Assembly (NCBI GenBank): GCA_037952775.1
Contig: JBANAY010000003.1
Coordinates: 16,616,001 to 16,680,000, forward strand
Direction of reading: 5' to 3'
Source: Clonostachys chloroleuca
Taxonomy: Eukaryota > Ascomycota > Sordariomycetes > Hypocreales > Bionectriaceae
Length of the DNA stretch: 64,000 nt
Positions 46,381 through 58,500 of the stretch are shown piece after piece. Made by a program: the position numbers and the translations under genes. Within the stretch, counting starts at the first letter, position 1. Each line of letters opens with the position of its first letter. A model generated the notes under the pieces. The model was not told where the DNA came from and ran no database searches. It was given only the letters and a program-made list of their open reading frames with translations.

Positions 46381-46697
46381 CTTGATTGAATCCTACCGAG
46401 CAGGAAGAGAGATGCAAGAGGTTGAGGAAGAGGGTGAGGTGATGAGGATGGAGGGGAAAAGCACGACAGGTGTCGCAAATTTTATCACAAGAAATTGCCC
46501 CGCGATTCTCCACTATGCATGCCACAGCAACCGCAAAATTTAAGTGGCGTATGTGGCTGACGGCCCTATGAGGCTGGTGAGTGTCTATCACGTGATGCAA
46601 TATTCATCGTGATAGGTCAGATTGGAAGTTTTTGACCTACGACGAACGAGCTCTCCGGCGTAGCCCACCAACAACACCAACAGATCCCGACAACACC
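46381..46697. promoter_or_regulatory. Divergent promoter between EF1B-gamma and mrps9
   Basis: 317 nt between the start codons of a cytosolic elongation factor gene and a mitochondrial ribosomal protein gene. A GA-rich stretch (46395-46465) lies in the EF1B-gamma leader. Confidence 0.55.
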
Positions 46698-47711
46698 ATG
46701 GCATCGCTGGCAGGTGGCTTGCGGCACCTGAGGTGCCATGGCCAACTTGTGAAACCACAATGGCAGCAGGTTCTCGCGGTACGGCCAAAAATCGCTCCGA
46801 AGATGGGGATGCGACAAATGACGGTCGAATCGAACGGACCAACGAGGTCTGCCGATGCTCCAGCAAGCACAGAGCCGATTGCACTTCCATTCGTGGGCGT
46901 TCATCATGCACGACAGGTCCCGACTTCACCTTCATACTTCACCAGGGAGCCTCGTTTCAACGACCTCTACATTCGACTCACCCAGTTATTAAACAAATAT
47001 CACCGCCTGCCAACTCTACCCGCCAACGAGGCACCTACGCTCCCATGGATGAAAGTAGACCAAATTAGACAACAATTGGGCGAGCCCGTCAAGTCTTCTC
47101 ACTTTGCAAAGATGATCCGGGTCGGAAAGCGTTTAAATCTGATCGATCCAAGCCTGCGGCCGAATGAAATCGACATTGTCCTCCGTCAACTCACCCGAAA
47201 TATTGATCCATATGTAAACAATATTCGACCCATCACAATCGACAAGTTTGGCCGTGCTATTGGTGTTGGCAAGAGAAAGGAGTCGACGGCCCGAGCATTC
47301 GTGGTGGAAGGCACAGGCGAGGTCCTGGTCAACGGCAAGCCTCTCAATGAGGTCTTTGGGCGTGTGCATGACCGGGAGAGTGCGCTGTGGGCACTGACGG
47401 CGACCCAAAGGATGGACAAATACAACGTTTGGGCTCTTGTAAGGGGAGGTGGAACCACTGGGCAGGCTGAAGCGCTCACTCTGGCCGTTGCAAAGGCTCT
47501 GCTGGTCCACGAGCCCGCTTTGAAGCCAGCTCTGCGCAAAGGTAAGTTCAAGAGACAGGATTCAAGATTGATCTGCACACGTAATAAAAAGTCTCATGCT
47601 GACATCATTTCTCAAACAGCCGGCTGCGTCACCAGGGACCCTAGAGCCGTGGAAAGGAAGAAGCATGGCCGTGTAAAGGCTCGCAAGAGTCCTGCATGGG
47701 TCAAGCGATAA
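46698..47711 (+). CDS. mrps9: Mitochondrial small-subunit ribosomal protein uS9m
   Basis: Component of the mitochondrial small ribosomal subunit. Exons 46698-47541 and 47620-47711 give 311 aa. Seen: an Arg- and Gln-rich presequence with few acidic residues; a fungal N-terminal extension; then the bacterial S9 core from GVGKRKESTARAFVVEGTGEVLVNGKPL to DPRAVERKKHGRVKARKSPAWVKR, whose basic tail enters the decoding centre. The upstream in-frame start at 46632 is only TTG, so ATG 46698 was used. The 78-nt intron (GTAAGT to CAAACAG, with CTGAC branch) is a multiple of three and contains no in-frame stop, so an unspliced mRNA would still code, with 26 extra residues. Confidence 0.94.
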   Translation: MASLAGGLRHLRCHGQLVKPQWQQVLAVRPKIAPKMGMRQMTVESNGPTRSADAPASTEPIALPFVGVHHARQVPTSPSYFTREPRFNDLYIRLTQLLNKYHRLPTLPANEAPTLPWMKVDQIRQQLGEPVKSSHFAKMIRVGKRLNLIDPSLRPNEIDIVLRQLTRNIDPYVNNIRPITIDKFGRAIGVGKRKESTARAFVVEGTGEVLVNGKPLNEVFGRVHDRESALWALTATQRMDKYNVWALVRGGGTTGQAEALTLAVAKALLVHEPALKPALRKGKFKRQDSRLICTRNKKSHADIISQTAGCVTRDPRAVERKKHGRVKARKSPAWVKR

Positions 47712-50700
47712 GAGCAATTGTTGCCAATGTAATTTTGCTGTATGTATGTATATGGGCTACGTCCTTTTCAAGCCAAGCAGTTTCATGAAAGTGCGGAAGA
47801 CAAGGCCCAAGAAGTGTCGGGATATAAAATAGCGCCCTATTCGACCGTTATGGGGCCGAACTGCGGTGCCGCAAAACTTATTTGTACAACACTATTTTTG
47901 GGTTAATAGAACCATACTCGCCGGTTGCTACAGACCTCAATGTCTACCTAAACCTACGGCTCTGTAAGGATCTCCAATGTCTCTGTTAACCAAACCTCGA
48001 AACGGCGTCCCGCTTAGCTGATACGGCGACGGACCGAACTTGCCATTTGATTATTTATGCAATACGAGTTACGAGTTTGTAGGGACTTGATGGTCAGGGC
48101 GAGCCATGACATTTGAAGCACGGCTCACAATATAAAAACATGGCAGATTAGCCACTAGGCCGCTGTTGGCATTGTGCGTATCATGGCGGCCGGCCTTACA
48201 ATTTGGAACACTGGCCAGTGCGCAAAGGTGCTGACCGATGACAGATGCGATTCATGCGCCCCGGCAACAACTGGCGCCCAGGCAGACACTAACAGAGGCC
48301 GCTAAGATGGTTTTGCATCGAAGTCCGTCCTGGGGTTCACCCGCGAGACTGGCGGCATCTCCGGTAAATGGAATTCGTTCCCACGAGCGTAAATCCACGG
48401 ACGCAACGCTGTGCGCGAGGGGGGCGTGAAGCTCTCACCCCGGGATGTACATCCGACTAGTAGGTAGATGGAAACTGGAACGTGAAGCTGGCAGGGCATG
48501 TGCGTACCCGTGTGAACTAGGCATGCTTTTGTCCTAGCTAGCGCCGGACTCACTGTCACGACCTCATTGAAATCAGCTGATGCTGCTGACGACTTTGGGT
48601 CAATAAGGAAAAAGCCCACCGGCGGAGAATGACGCGCGCCGCGGGAGTGTAGACGGTTAGCGGGCTAAGCACACCAGCTATCTCCATATTACCAGGGAGA
48701 GAAAAAAAAACACAACGAATGTAAATAAAAGAACTGGGCCTGCACCCTTGTCCTTGTCAACGGAAATCCGACAACGTGGTTTACAACCCTGTGAAAGGGA
48801 CCAGCCACGTTCACGGAGCGACACAGCGAACCTCTCCTATAGGTAGAAGAGGGACGAAATCTGGTTCACATCTTGAGCAGAACTGGGGGAGCGGGGCGGC
48901 CTTAAGCGTTGCTGAAATCCCCATTGAAGCATTGTATACCTATACAAGAAAACCGGCAGATGGCTTGGTGCGCAGACGTCCGGGTCCCTCATTTCAAGCG
49001 GAATGGGAGCTGGTGCTGTCACGAGCCGGAGTGGATAGCTCACACGCAGACATATGCAGCCTTTGATAGCTGAGATGTTTTCTGTAACGCGGATTGGGCC
49101 TAGCGGGCTTCGTGCATGCGGCCAGCATGCATCGTGAATGCCGCACCTTCTGCTTTCCGTCCCGCGTGTGATCCGGCGCCTCTGGCAAAATAAATGAATT
49201 AGACAAAAACCCAAATAATCACTGACGCCGAGTGAGGCCCAGTCACCGGATTCCAGAAAAGGCCTCGACAACAATCGGGCAGGTAGATTGCTGAGAGCAT
49301 CGGACATAATTAGACACCACGCCATAGCCATATGCTTAGCGGCGTTCTAGAAATCTGGTGCGTTTCAAAGAGCAGGGGCCAGCTCCTGTGATTGGCCAGC
49401 TCCCTCCAGGTCCCAAGTTTCAACGCAATGGTACCTGCAGGATGGCAGGGCCAGGTAGGGCCCTTTCGTAACGTCTGGAGAACATCTCGAACAGATTCTG
49501 GCGCAATGGAATCGCACGGGCGCGCACAGGCGAGATGTGATCTCTCTCGCGCTGCCGACATGACGCCCCTGCCCAGCGGCCTTAGACCCAGTTCCGCCAG
49601 CGCAATATTCAAATGTCCGCGGGTTCCTAGCGAGATGTGTTTGCCCAGATGCTGATGTGAGTCTACGTCAGTGAGGTAGGCAACAAGGGGACCTCCTTCC
49701 CTTCCAGGTGGCTCATAAAACCTTGTAGACACATCATCCAGCTGGGGATTAAGCGACCACTGTCTATTAGGTAGGTAAGTACACGGATGGGTTGGTGCTA
49801 GCCTGGTGTATGTAGGTGCCTAGAGGGCATGTGCCGTGGCGGTAATAATAGCAGCTCTCGTGGTCTTGTGGTCTCTCTTCCGCGTGGCACATTTGACAGT
49901 GCTACCTCGGGGCCGGCCAATCGAAGAGTGAGGCTGAGGGGATCGCCGACCAGCCGAGCAACCCATGGCGGATCTGCTAGTCTCGATAGGTGCGCCCAGT
50001 AGTTAGGCAAGGACTGAGCCTTGAGCCCTCCATTTCCAACCATATTAATTCTGTCACCAGTGTGATTTTTATGGATGGCCCAAGTACCAGTACCAGTACT
50101 AGCTAGGGCTTTCATTAGATAGCTCTTTCTTTATTCGCATCGGTCCATCTTAGGATAGCCTACGCCTCGTCTCCTCCCAGTTCTCCCACGGGCCTGTACA
50201 CCCAAAAACATCCATTTTTAAACAAAATAGGATACATAAAAAAGGAGAAAATTAAGATAAAAAGAGAAGAAAAAAAATTTCAAGGAAAACAACGTGGGCG
50301 ATGAGAAGAGATGTTGAAAAGAAAATCCCTGAGGAAAAAGAGGGGATTCTGGCAAGGACGGCTTCCGATTGCTCTCTAACGGGAGTGACGACATTAAAAC
50401 CCCGCCAGTGACGGCGCTACGCTAGAACCGGAGAGCTGTTAGAAGCCTGGAAGAAATCAACCATTTTGGAAGCAAGCACCCATGCAACTCCCCAGGAAAT
50501 TTATGGGAAAGGTGATTGAAAATATGGACTGATCAGTTGTCATGTCGGGCAACAACTTACACGCGAAGTCTCCAGTCTAGGGTTCGTGATACTTGCGTCG
50601 TCCTGTGGCCACGCCTCAAAAGCATGGATTTGTTCCATTGCCCATCACTATGACTTGACGTCCGCTGATAATTTTCAAGGGCAAAAGAGCGTGAGGCTAC

Positions 50701-53700
50701 TGGGATTCATTGGGTATCATTTTCCCCCTGAGATCTCCCTTGCTTGTAGTCAAATGACAAGACCACCCATGCTCTAACGTCTGGGGTAGAGAAGCAACCT
50801 ACGAGTGCGATGTCCGAAGATTCATCTACGTCTAATTCGGGACCGAGATGGGATTAGAAATCCATTCCAACTCCCTTCAATCATGAGTCTCACCAATGAT
50901 AGAGAGTTCAAGATGGGAAGCTGCCCGTCATCTTGTTCTTGCCGATTGGGATGCCTGCCCTGCTAACTACCCCATATTTCCCCTTACTCAGCATTTAGAG
51001 CCAGTCGCCATTGTTTGTGCTCGTACGAGTAAGTACCTATGTTGTACTTTCGGTTCGCTGCTAGCGATTTCCTTTTCCAGCGGAGCAGGGATCAAGGATC
51101 CAATTACGAGGCCCAACGCAAGGCGCCGTACTGAACCGCAGTTACGGGCTGCAGCCATGTAGCGGTACCTTCATCTGGCCTTTAATCCGAGGCCTCATCG
51201 CTATTGCAACCTCGGGAGGTCTCATCCATTGCTGTACGTACCACATTTTGGGCACCAAGCCCCAAATTCATCGACGCCGACGCCAGGTCCAATTCGTTAG
51301 CAGCCCATTTCTCCCCCAGAATCTGTCGATATTGCCGTCACGACACATACATGAGCAATCAAAACCACACTCGGACGGCCCCCAACTGAGCATGTACTTG
51401 GGCGGTGCATATTCACCGCCGATTGGCTGTTCTGATCCCCTTTTTTCCTTCTCGAAATTTCTCGGGTTCAGCCATTGCTCACCGATTTGCTCGTTCTGGG
51501 GGAAGCTCTTAGCGTGCTTCGATGTTGACGGCGGCAGAACAGGTCTGCGGGTTAGTCTGGTCTGGAGGGTGGCCAATGAAAACATCTCACTTAATCTTCA
51601 TACAGCAGGAGGTGGTAGCCATTGATCTTATCTGCTAGCTCACTCACATCGTGCACAAATGCATACACGCAAGCCGCTACCAAATTTCAACCGCCGCATG
51701 CTCGGTCGGTCCTACTCAATAACACGGCCTTTTATTAAGGAAGGACGCATACCGCAGATACATGACAGTACATGAATGGACGGTCAGTGAGCAAGAAAGG
51801 TGTCTAAGGGGTCCGGTATGGCATGTCTCTGGCCTAGTGAGCAACAGGCCACCTCATCTTGTTTGCATAGACGTGCGTGCATGCGGGAAGGGCCTGCCTT
51901 CAACCACCCATTTCATGCATCGCATCACACATACATCAAGTGAAGGTGGCGCACATGTGGGATTGGTACCTGTACCTGTCTCCATGCATGGGTGCCTCCA
52001 CTGCTACTGCCACCCCCCGCCGATGGGCCTCTCGTGAAGGTGTCCACCCCTGGCCCCGCTTGTCACACACCTGCCACAACCTACAGCCAGAGCGGCTTTA
52101 ACCTTCGATCCCAGATGGATCTCCAGCACAATCAAATCATTTTCTGAGTCCATGCAATGCAGTCAGGACAGACGGGCCCCGCCGCATCCCTGATGCATGA
52201 TGGTGCTGGAAGGCGTCCGATTCCCGGACAGGGGAGAGGTAGCTCTCAGGCGAGCAGGAAGCCCCCAAATTGATGGAAGCAGAGGGAAGGCGCCTTGCCT
52301 TGAACTCCCGATTGCCTGCCCCCGTTTCCCGATGATGATGGCCCAAGAGTACCGAAAGCTTGTGTTCCCCTAAATAACCCTCCCTCTTTTTTTTTTTTTC
52401 TCAACCTGCCCCCCTTCGGTCAAGCCACAGTTTTACTCTTAACAAGTACCTGGCCCTTTCATTTTCTTTTTCAACGCCTAGCTCCCATCGTGCAGGGGAT
52501 CTCGAGGTGATGTGGAGTAACGGCCAACCAGACAAGGTACATTGGGCATGTACTCTTACAACGTAGAATATCACAGGTGGTCTTCACTTAGTAACGAATC
52601 TGCTCCTTCATACTCCATCGATGTTTCTTAGCCATCCGCTGCTGGTGCGTTCTCAACTCTGACTGGCTTCACCATCTTTTTTTTTTTTTTTTCCTTTTCC
52701 TCCATGTAGTATTCTCTCGCTGGTTGTCTCAACTATCAGAGAGATCTTGCTTTTCCGTACGCTAGACCATCACCACACCCCCAGCTGGCAAGAGTCGACC
52801 TCCTACACCCCAATCGTGTTAACGCCATCCGTTTATTTTGCTGCTTGAGATTCTAGATCAGCAGTTATTTCAGCTGAGCACACCTCCACCAAGGGGGGCT
52901 GGATTGGTGTCTGGAACTTCTTGCTGCGCTCCCGCCAAGCACTCGGCCTGTCACGACCTCGAAAGCAGTCCTCGAGCTTGCGCCTGGCTCACAGGTGTAG
53001 AAACCCGTCTCTTGCGTCACGGGCAGAGGGCTCTCCCGCCACTCTATTTCACTTCTCAGATTATCTAAGCTGGCTCACGATTCAGTGGTGGGTGTGCATG
53101 CGCCTGCACCTGATCTAGTTTGGACCCTTTGCGGATCGCGACTAACAGGCGTTAGGAATCTAGCTGTGACACTACTCTGTTGAGCAGACCACACACCCTT
53201 GCTCGGCTTGCTACCTCCAGGCATAGATCGGGCAGGGAAGAGGTTGTCGCCTTTGGACAGACACTGCCCAGACCCTACCGGGATACTCCCAGCAGCATCG
53301 TCACAAACATTACCCTTCACACTCCACCCAGCTCCTCTGCCGCCTGCAAACTCGACGTCCGCCTTGACAGCCCAGGACTCGCTCGCTGTCATTCACAAGC
53401 CTGTCCGGGGCATAAACACACTAGCCTTAGCTCTGCAGACCTGTCATGAGATTGTGCCCAAGAGGACCTTGCTAGTGGCCTCTGCGCAGATTGACGCTCA
53501 CTCCCTCCGTCGACGCCCATAAGCCATATAATCATTGGTCCCGTCCTGCCACTCCCGTCGGTCTGCAGCTGTGCTGTCTGTATTGTAAGTGGTACAGCAT
53601 ACGCGACCTGCATTCGTGGGCCTCTATCAACAATCCAATCCCACTCCCTGTTCGCGAATTGGTCACAAACCTAGACTTCTATCCGTCTTCTGTTTACACC

Positions 53701-54015
53701 ACATCTGTTGGCGCGCCTGTCATTCGCTTTCCATACCACCACAACACGGCCAACCCCGCAGCTACCCCTCCAAGACAAGACTCAAAGGTCTTTGGGGCGG
53801 TCACATTGTTATTGCGGTATACTTTCACTCGATCCGTCTGTACTTCAAAGCCATCCCCGACCAGGTGACGGCTACAACTTGATCGGTCCCGCGGCCGATC
53901 AACAGGATTCAATCTGGCGACTCTCTTCTATCCTTCCCCAACGCCATCGCCGGCGGCACAGCGTGATCGTGCGAGGTTAGTCCCGGAGTCATCTCTAGAA
54001 AAATCTTCTCAGGGC
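47712..54015. other. 6.3-kb gene-poor region upstream of the 364-aa gene
   Basis: Starts with the mrps9 3' flank. It contains A-rich sequence (50215-50300), T tracts at 52387-52399 and 52677-52692, and C/T-rich sequence from 52400 to 54000 that looks like a long leader of the next gene. Frames of 60-140 codons occur on both strands but mostly begin at non-ATG codons and have no family features. No tRNA, repeat family or transposon remnant is recognised. Confidence 0.5.
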
Positions 54016-55258
54016 ATGGACGACCCCAATAGGCAACGGAGGCTTAATGATTCAGTCAGCCAGCAAAACGTTCCCAGTTCCAGATATGCATCTCAGTCCA
54101 GCCGGGCAGTGGCCGGCGCGGCTCATGCTGAAAGGTTTCGATCAGCACCGGTCAATTCTCCACAAACGCCACGCGCCTTAGCTGGAAGTGCCGGCTACAG
54201 CAGCTATTACCCAGACTCGAATACCCCATTCCCTGCTACGAACATACCTTCGACGGCTATGGGGACGTACGGGTCCGAATATGCCCATGATGGAAGACTT
54301 GGAAACTACAACACAGCAGCAATGATGTACAATGTTGCACAGCCTAACTCACAAGCCCCTGTGTACGACGCACAGCAGTTTGGGTCACGGCAGACCGCGG
54401 CAATGCAAATGATGCCGCCTGATGTGGCATCGACCTATTTTGGTACAGATGCCGCCGCCAACCCATCCGCCTCAGGATTGCAACAACCAGCACACGGGGC
54501 CAGCTCCTCAGCCGGTGTATATCAACAAAGCCCTTCGATGAACTACGCAAGCACCATGCCAGGAGTCAGCGCTGTACAGCAGGCTGCGGCCAATGCTGAC
54601 GTCTCAATCAACGAGGACACCAACACCAACGAGTTTTCCGACGGTGCGCTAGAGGAGAAGTGGATCAGCTATCAAAGACAGTTGGGCAGCGTATTCCAGG
54701 ATATCTTGAGTGGGTCTCTGGAAAACGCCTCTGAGACACTCCTGACCATCTCGGGCTGGCTATTGTCGCAGGTGGTCGATTTGGGTACGTATTGGCTAGG
54801 ACGCATCCAGTAAAGATGGGAAGCCAAATGAGGTGCAGAGACGCTAATGTACAACGCATACAGGGCTCACGCTAGACGACTCAAGCCTCCACGCCGATCG
54901 GTTGAAGCTTTGGAACGACTTCAATCACGCTTGGCTCGCCCTGGGGTCTCAGCAGAAAGATCTCGCAGAGTCGGGCCGCCAGCTCTCTAGAACGCAAAGA
55001 TTAATGAGCCAAGCCACGGTTGAAAAGCTCGGCAGCGAGCTGGTGCGGCTGTGCGACGGCCTGGAGCGCCATGGCTTGGTAGATTATCAATATGGCGTGT
55101 GGGAAGATCAGATTATCGCAGGTGAGATCAAACCCTGCGGTTGCTTTTCCCTCTTAATTTCCTACGAGCTAACATCAACTCAACCGCTAGTTCTTGAAGA
55201 GTGCTTGGATCTCTTTGAATATGAGGATAGAGCCGATGCAAGCATGGCCAGCCGATAG
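54016..55258 (+). CDS. Uncharacterised protein with disordered N-terminus and helical C-terminus, 364 aa
   Basis: Three exons: 54016-54784, 54864-55121, 55191-55258. Both introns have good signals (GTACGT to ACAG; GTGAG to CTAG) and the joined frame is continuous, so a real gene is well supported. Residues 1-205 are low-complexity (Ser, Gln, Ala, Tyr, Pro, Asn), starting MDDPNRQRRLNDSV and holding repeated short Gln/Tyr/Ala stretches. Residues 205-364 are amphipathic helices (EKWISYQRQLGSVFQDIL, TISGWLLSQVVDLG, LKLWNDFNHAWLALGSQQKDL, ELVRLCDGLERHGL) ending VLEECLDLFEYEDRADAS. No zinc finger, kinase or membrane segment is visible. I do not recognise the family. A regulatory or scaffolding role would fit a disordered-plus-helical layout, but this is only inference. 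It lies alone in a 14.6-kb stretch. Confidence 0.8.
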
Positions 55259-55393
55259 TTCCCCACAATGAAACCGACGAATAGGCCACAGGTGGCAGAA
55301 CGACGACGACGGAGTTACGGATTGTACAAATATCTCTACGACCTGCGCCTGGAAGAGCGCAGGTTGCCCGCGAGCGGACAAGGGCCTCTGGTG

Positions 55394-55413
55394 TTTTTTT
55401 TTTTTTTTTTTTT
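55394..55413 (+). repeat. Homopolymeric T20 tract
   Basis: Twenty consecutive T on the plus strand, 136 nt after the stop of the 364-aa gene, followed by a C and five more T. Probably in the 3' UTR; polyA on the minus strand could also mark an old retroposed end, but no target duplication is visible. Confidence 0.9.
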
Positions 55414-55480
55414 CTTTTTCATGTTTCCAAAAATTTATGGTCAAAGTTGTGCATACCTTAGTGTTTTCGGTTTCGATTTC

Positions 55481-55505
55481 TTTTTTTTTTTTTTTTTTTT
55501 TTTTT
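55481..55505 (+). repeat. Homopolymeric T25 tract
   Basis: Twenty-five consecutive T, 67 nt after the T20 tract. Length is likely to vary between strains. Confidence 0.9.
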
Positions 55506-58500
55506 CATGACTGCATAGACCTTTCTATTGGGTATTGGTGGTCATCGGGGCACACACACCAAGGCTAGCGGACGGAGGCTTCTGGGATACAAAAAAAGAA
55601 CCAAAGGATTTTGGGGATCACGGGGCTGTTTTCTTTTCTTTTTTTTGTTCTACTGGTATGGTACTTTTTTGGGGAACGGGGCTGGATGGGTTCCAATTTA
55701 TGGCAATCTCTGTACTACCCGGGGAGAGACATTGACACATTTGCTTTTTTTTTACATATGTACCTCTTTTTTCGATTTGGGGCTTTTAGGTTTCCATGGC
55801 CTCGGTTATCTCACTGGCTTTCTGATGCGCTCGCGGAGCCGGCTCATCGAGGAGGTGCATCAGTAGCTGGCTGCAGGCGGACACGATATCGACTAGGGTG
55901 GAGAGGAGCGACGGCTTGATCGAGGTCGCAATGGGCATTACAACCAGCAGGAGCTGAGATGTGAAGTGGGGATGGGCAGCCATGGCCCATGGGTTGCCGT
56001 GGGGGGTTGCTTTGTCAGTTGCGAATGCATTCATGCTGGCCTTGATTTTTCCTCTTCTTCCTCTTGCTCCTACATGGGTCTATCTACTTGGGTGTGATGA
56101 TATTTACCATTTCTGGGGAACATGTCAGATAGCTTTCAGCTCATCTCCTGCTTGGGACGACCAACGTAGCAGGCAAACTTACGTTAACACGAGCGGGATG
56201 GCAAATATACATCCTTGGAAAGTCTAGAAGTTTCTTTTCTTGGAGGAGGGCGGGAACATGGGACAGGTTCTGAGCCATAGATCGATAGGCCCTCGCGGGC
56301 TGGACGGTATACAGGGTTGAGGGATGCTTGCTTTTACTGGGGATCTGAGATTGGGCTCCTCTCAAGGGTGCTTGAGAATTAGCGGAAAAGAGAAAGAGGA
56401 AAAAAATATTTGTAGAACAAAGTGGATTAGATGGGCATGGCATGGCATGGCAAGGCTACTAGGCCTGAGAAAGGCGCAGCATAGGCATCATATGTAAAGG
56501 GATCTTTTTTTGCCATGTTGTTCTAAAATTACTCTTATACGGCGTTCCTGTTTAGGTTCTGCACCTGGCTATGTGCCTGGTCTGCGGTTCTAAACATAAA
56601 GCAAGTCGGGATGAAGCGAGCCAGTGATGATTTCGGTGACGATGATGTTGTTCCGATGGAAGCGCTAGCATCTCGGTTTCGGCGAGCTCACCGCTTCCGC
56701 GACCCTCCCATAATGCCAAGGTGTTATTGCTACGCAGTAGTGTTTTCAAGTTTAAGTACAGCATTAGCACATATTATTATCTGCATATCAGTCAGTGAAT
56801 ATGCAGGTTGTACCTAGGCTGTACTACACTGCGCGAGATGTTGTTTATGGAGCCCCGGATGCCAGTGGGATAGCTACAGAGATCGCTCCAGACGCGCTTG
56901 ACAAGAAATGGAGGGGAGTGTTGGGCAGCAGCGAGATGTGATACGCGTCTGCTGTTCCAGACTCTCCTAGCACCATGCTAACACCCATCCATGCCACCTC
57001 CCGGCATTGGCGATGGGGTGTCGCTTTTCGCGGCGCGCCAGGGAGGAGGAGGACGTTGAGCGCGGAGAGGAACTGAGTATTGCCGCCCGACCAGTTGGAA
57101 GCAGCCCTGCTTCTCCTCGCCCTTCCTTGTCTCCCACCCCGGTATAAGGTGCGCGGATTCTCCGATGGCGAGCCGGGACACGACGTTACGTTGCGATTCG
57201 ACCCCAGCCCTGCTCAGCTTCAAGGCCAAACTCCAAAAGGCAACGGTCAGGAGTGGGGAACAGAGGGGGCCAACAGGGAAAAACAAGAATTAAAGAAAAA
57301 AGGAACCATTAATAGGGCGCCTCGCTCGCTCTTCGCCTCCAAGGCCGCGAAATCAACGAGGCAGGGCGAGGCGAGAGGGGGTGCGGGCGAGAGGAAGGCC
57401 AGGGCGGCGGATCACTCTCCACGCAGGTCAGCAGGTGATTCTCTTTTTTTGCCTTTGATTGGAGGAGGATTCCATCATGGGGAAAGGATAAGAAGGCGAA
57501 GTCGCGAGGCTGCCGAAGGAGAAAAACCCCCCTGCGCTCGGATCAGATGTGGTCCAATGTGCTGAAATGCAGGATCGAGACTACGCGGTAGGTGCTGGGG
57601 ACGCAGCCAGCAGGAAGCTGCGATGGGGGCAAACACCTGTCGCTCCTTCCCAGCCATGACGTGGAAGATGCGTGTAAGATGGATCATTGGGCGTTTTACG
57701 GCCAGTTCTTTCCTCGGGGTCTGTTTCCTGCCAAAAGTCAAACCGCACGGGTGGTGAATTGGAAGGAAGGAGCTCTTCGGCCAACCAACTTCCGTCTCGG
57801 CTTGGCTGGAACGGACCCCAAATGCTGCCTCGAATCAGATTCACCAATCCCATCTTTAGACTCTACCCAAGCTTCTCGCATCTACCTGTGTGCTATCTAT
57901 GCTGGCGGGACGTGCAATGCAATGCCCTATTCCAGCTTGGCGAGCGCCCCTTGATTGTCAATTTGTGTCAGACTTGCCACTTGGGCATTGAGCTTGTAAT
58001 TATCGGGCACACCCTCAAACTTCTACTCGTAACATTGTTCCATCTCTCTCTTCCTCTATCACCCAGGCGGGTTCTCACTGACCCCGGACAAATCTTGCTG
58101 CCAAACACATGGTGGCATTTTCTCCCAACGGCAGCGGGAGCTTTACCAGTTCGAGCATGTCAGTGAAGATCACTCGAAAAGTGGCTTAGAGAATCGACCT
58201 ACTTGCCCAATTGCGTCAGGATGGTGCCATTTCGCAGCCTGACACGAACCCCTCAAGAGATCCCAAACCACCCTCGTCCAACCATCGAAAGTTAGGCAAT
58301 GGAAACAGGCCCACTTATGGCTGGTTGTGGCAAAAGGAATATCCCCAAGAGGCTGAACACAAAGCTACCAAGGCTACCCAGCCGCTACTGCTACGTAGTC
58401 GTATCTGATCCCATCCGCCTCAGCGCTTCAGAGGAGTATGACAGATAAGGCTTCATATTGGTTGCTTGGCAGACACCTCAAACCAACAGCCAAGAAGGCA

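Noticed and set aside
57080..57565. 161-codon plus-strand frame in the gene-poor right part
   Set aside because: Its start is TTG, not ATG; composition reflects a purine-rich stretch and there are no splice partners.
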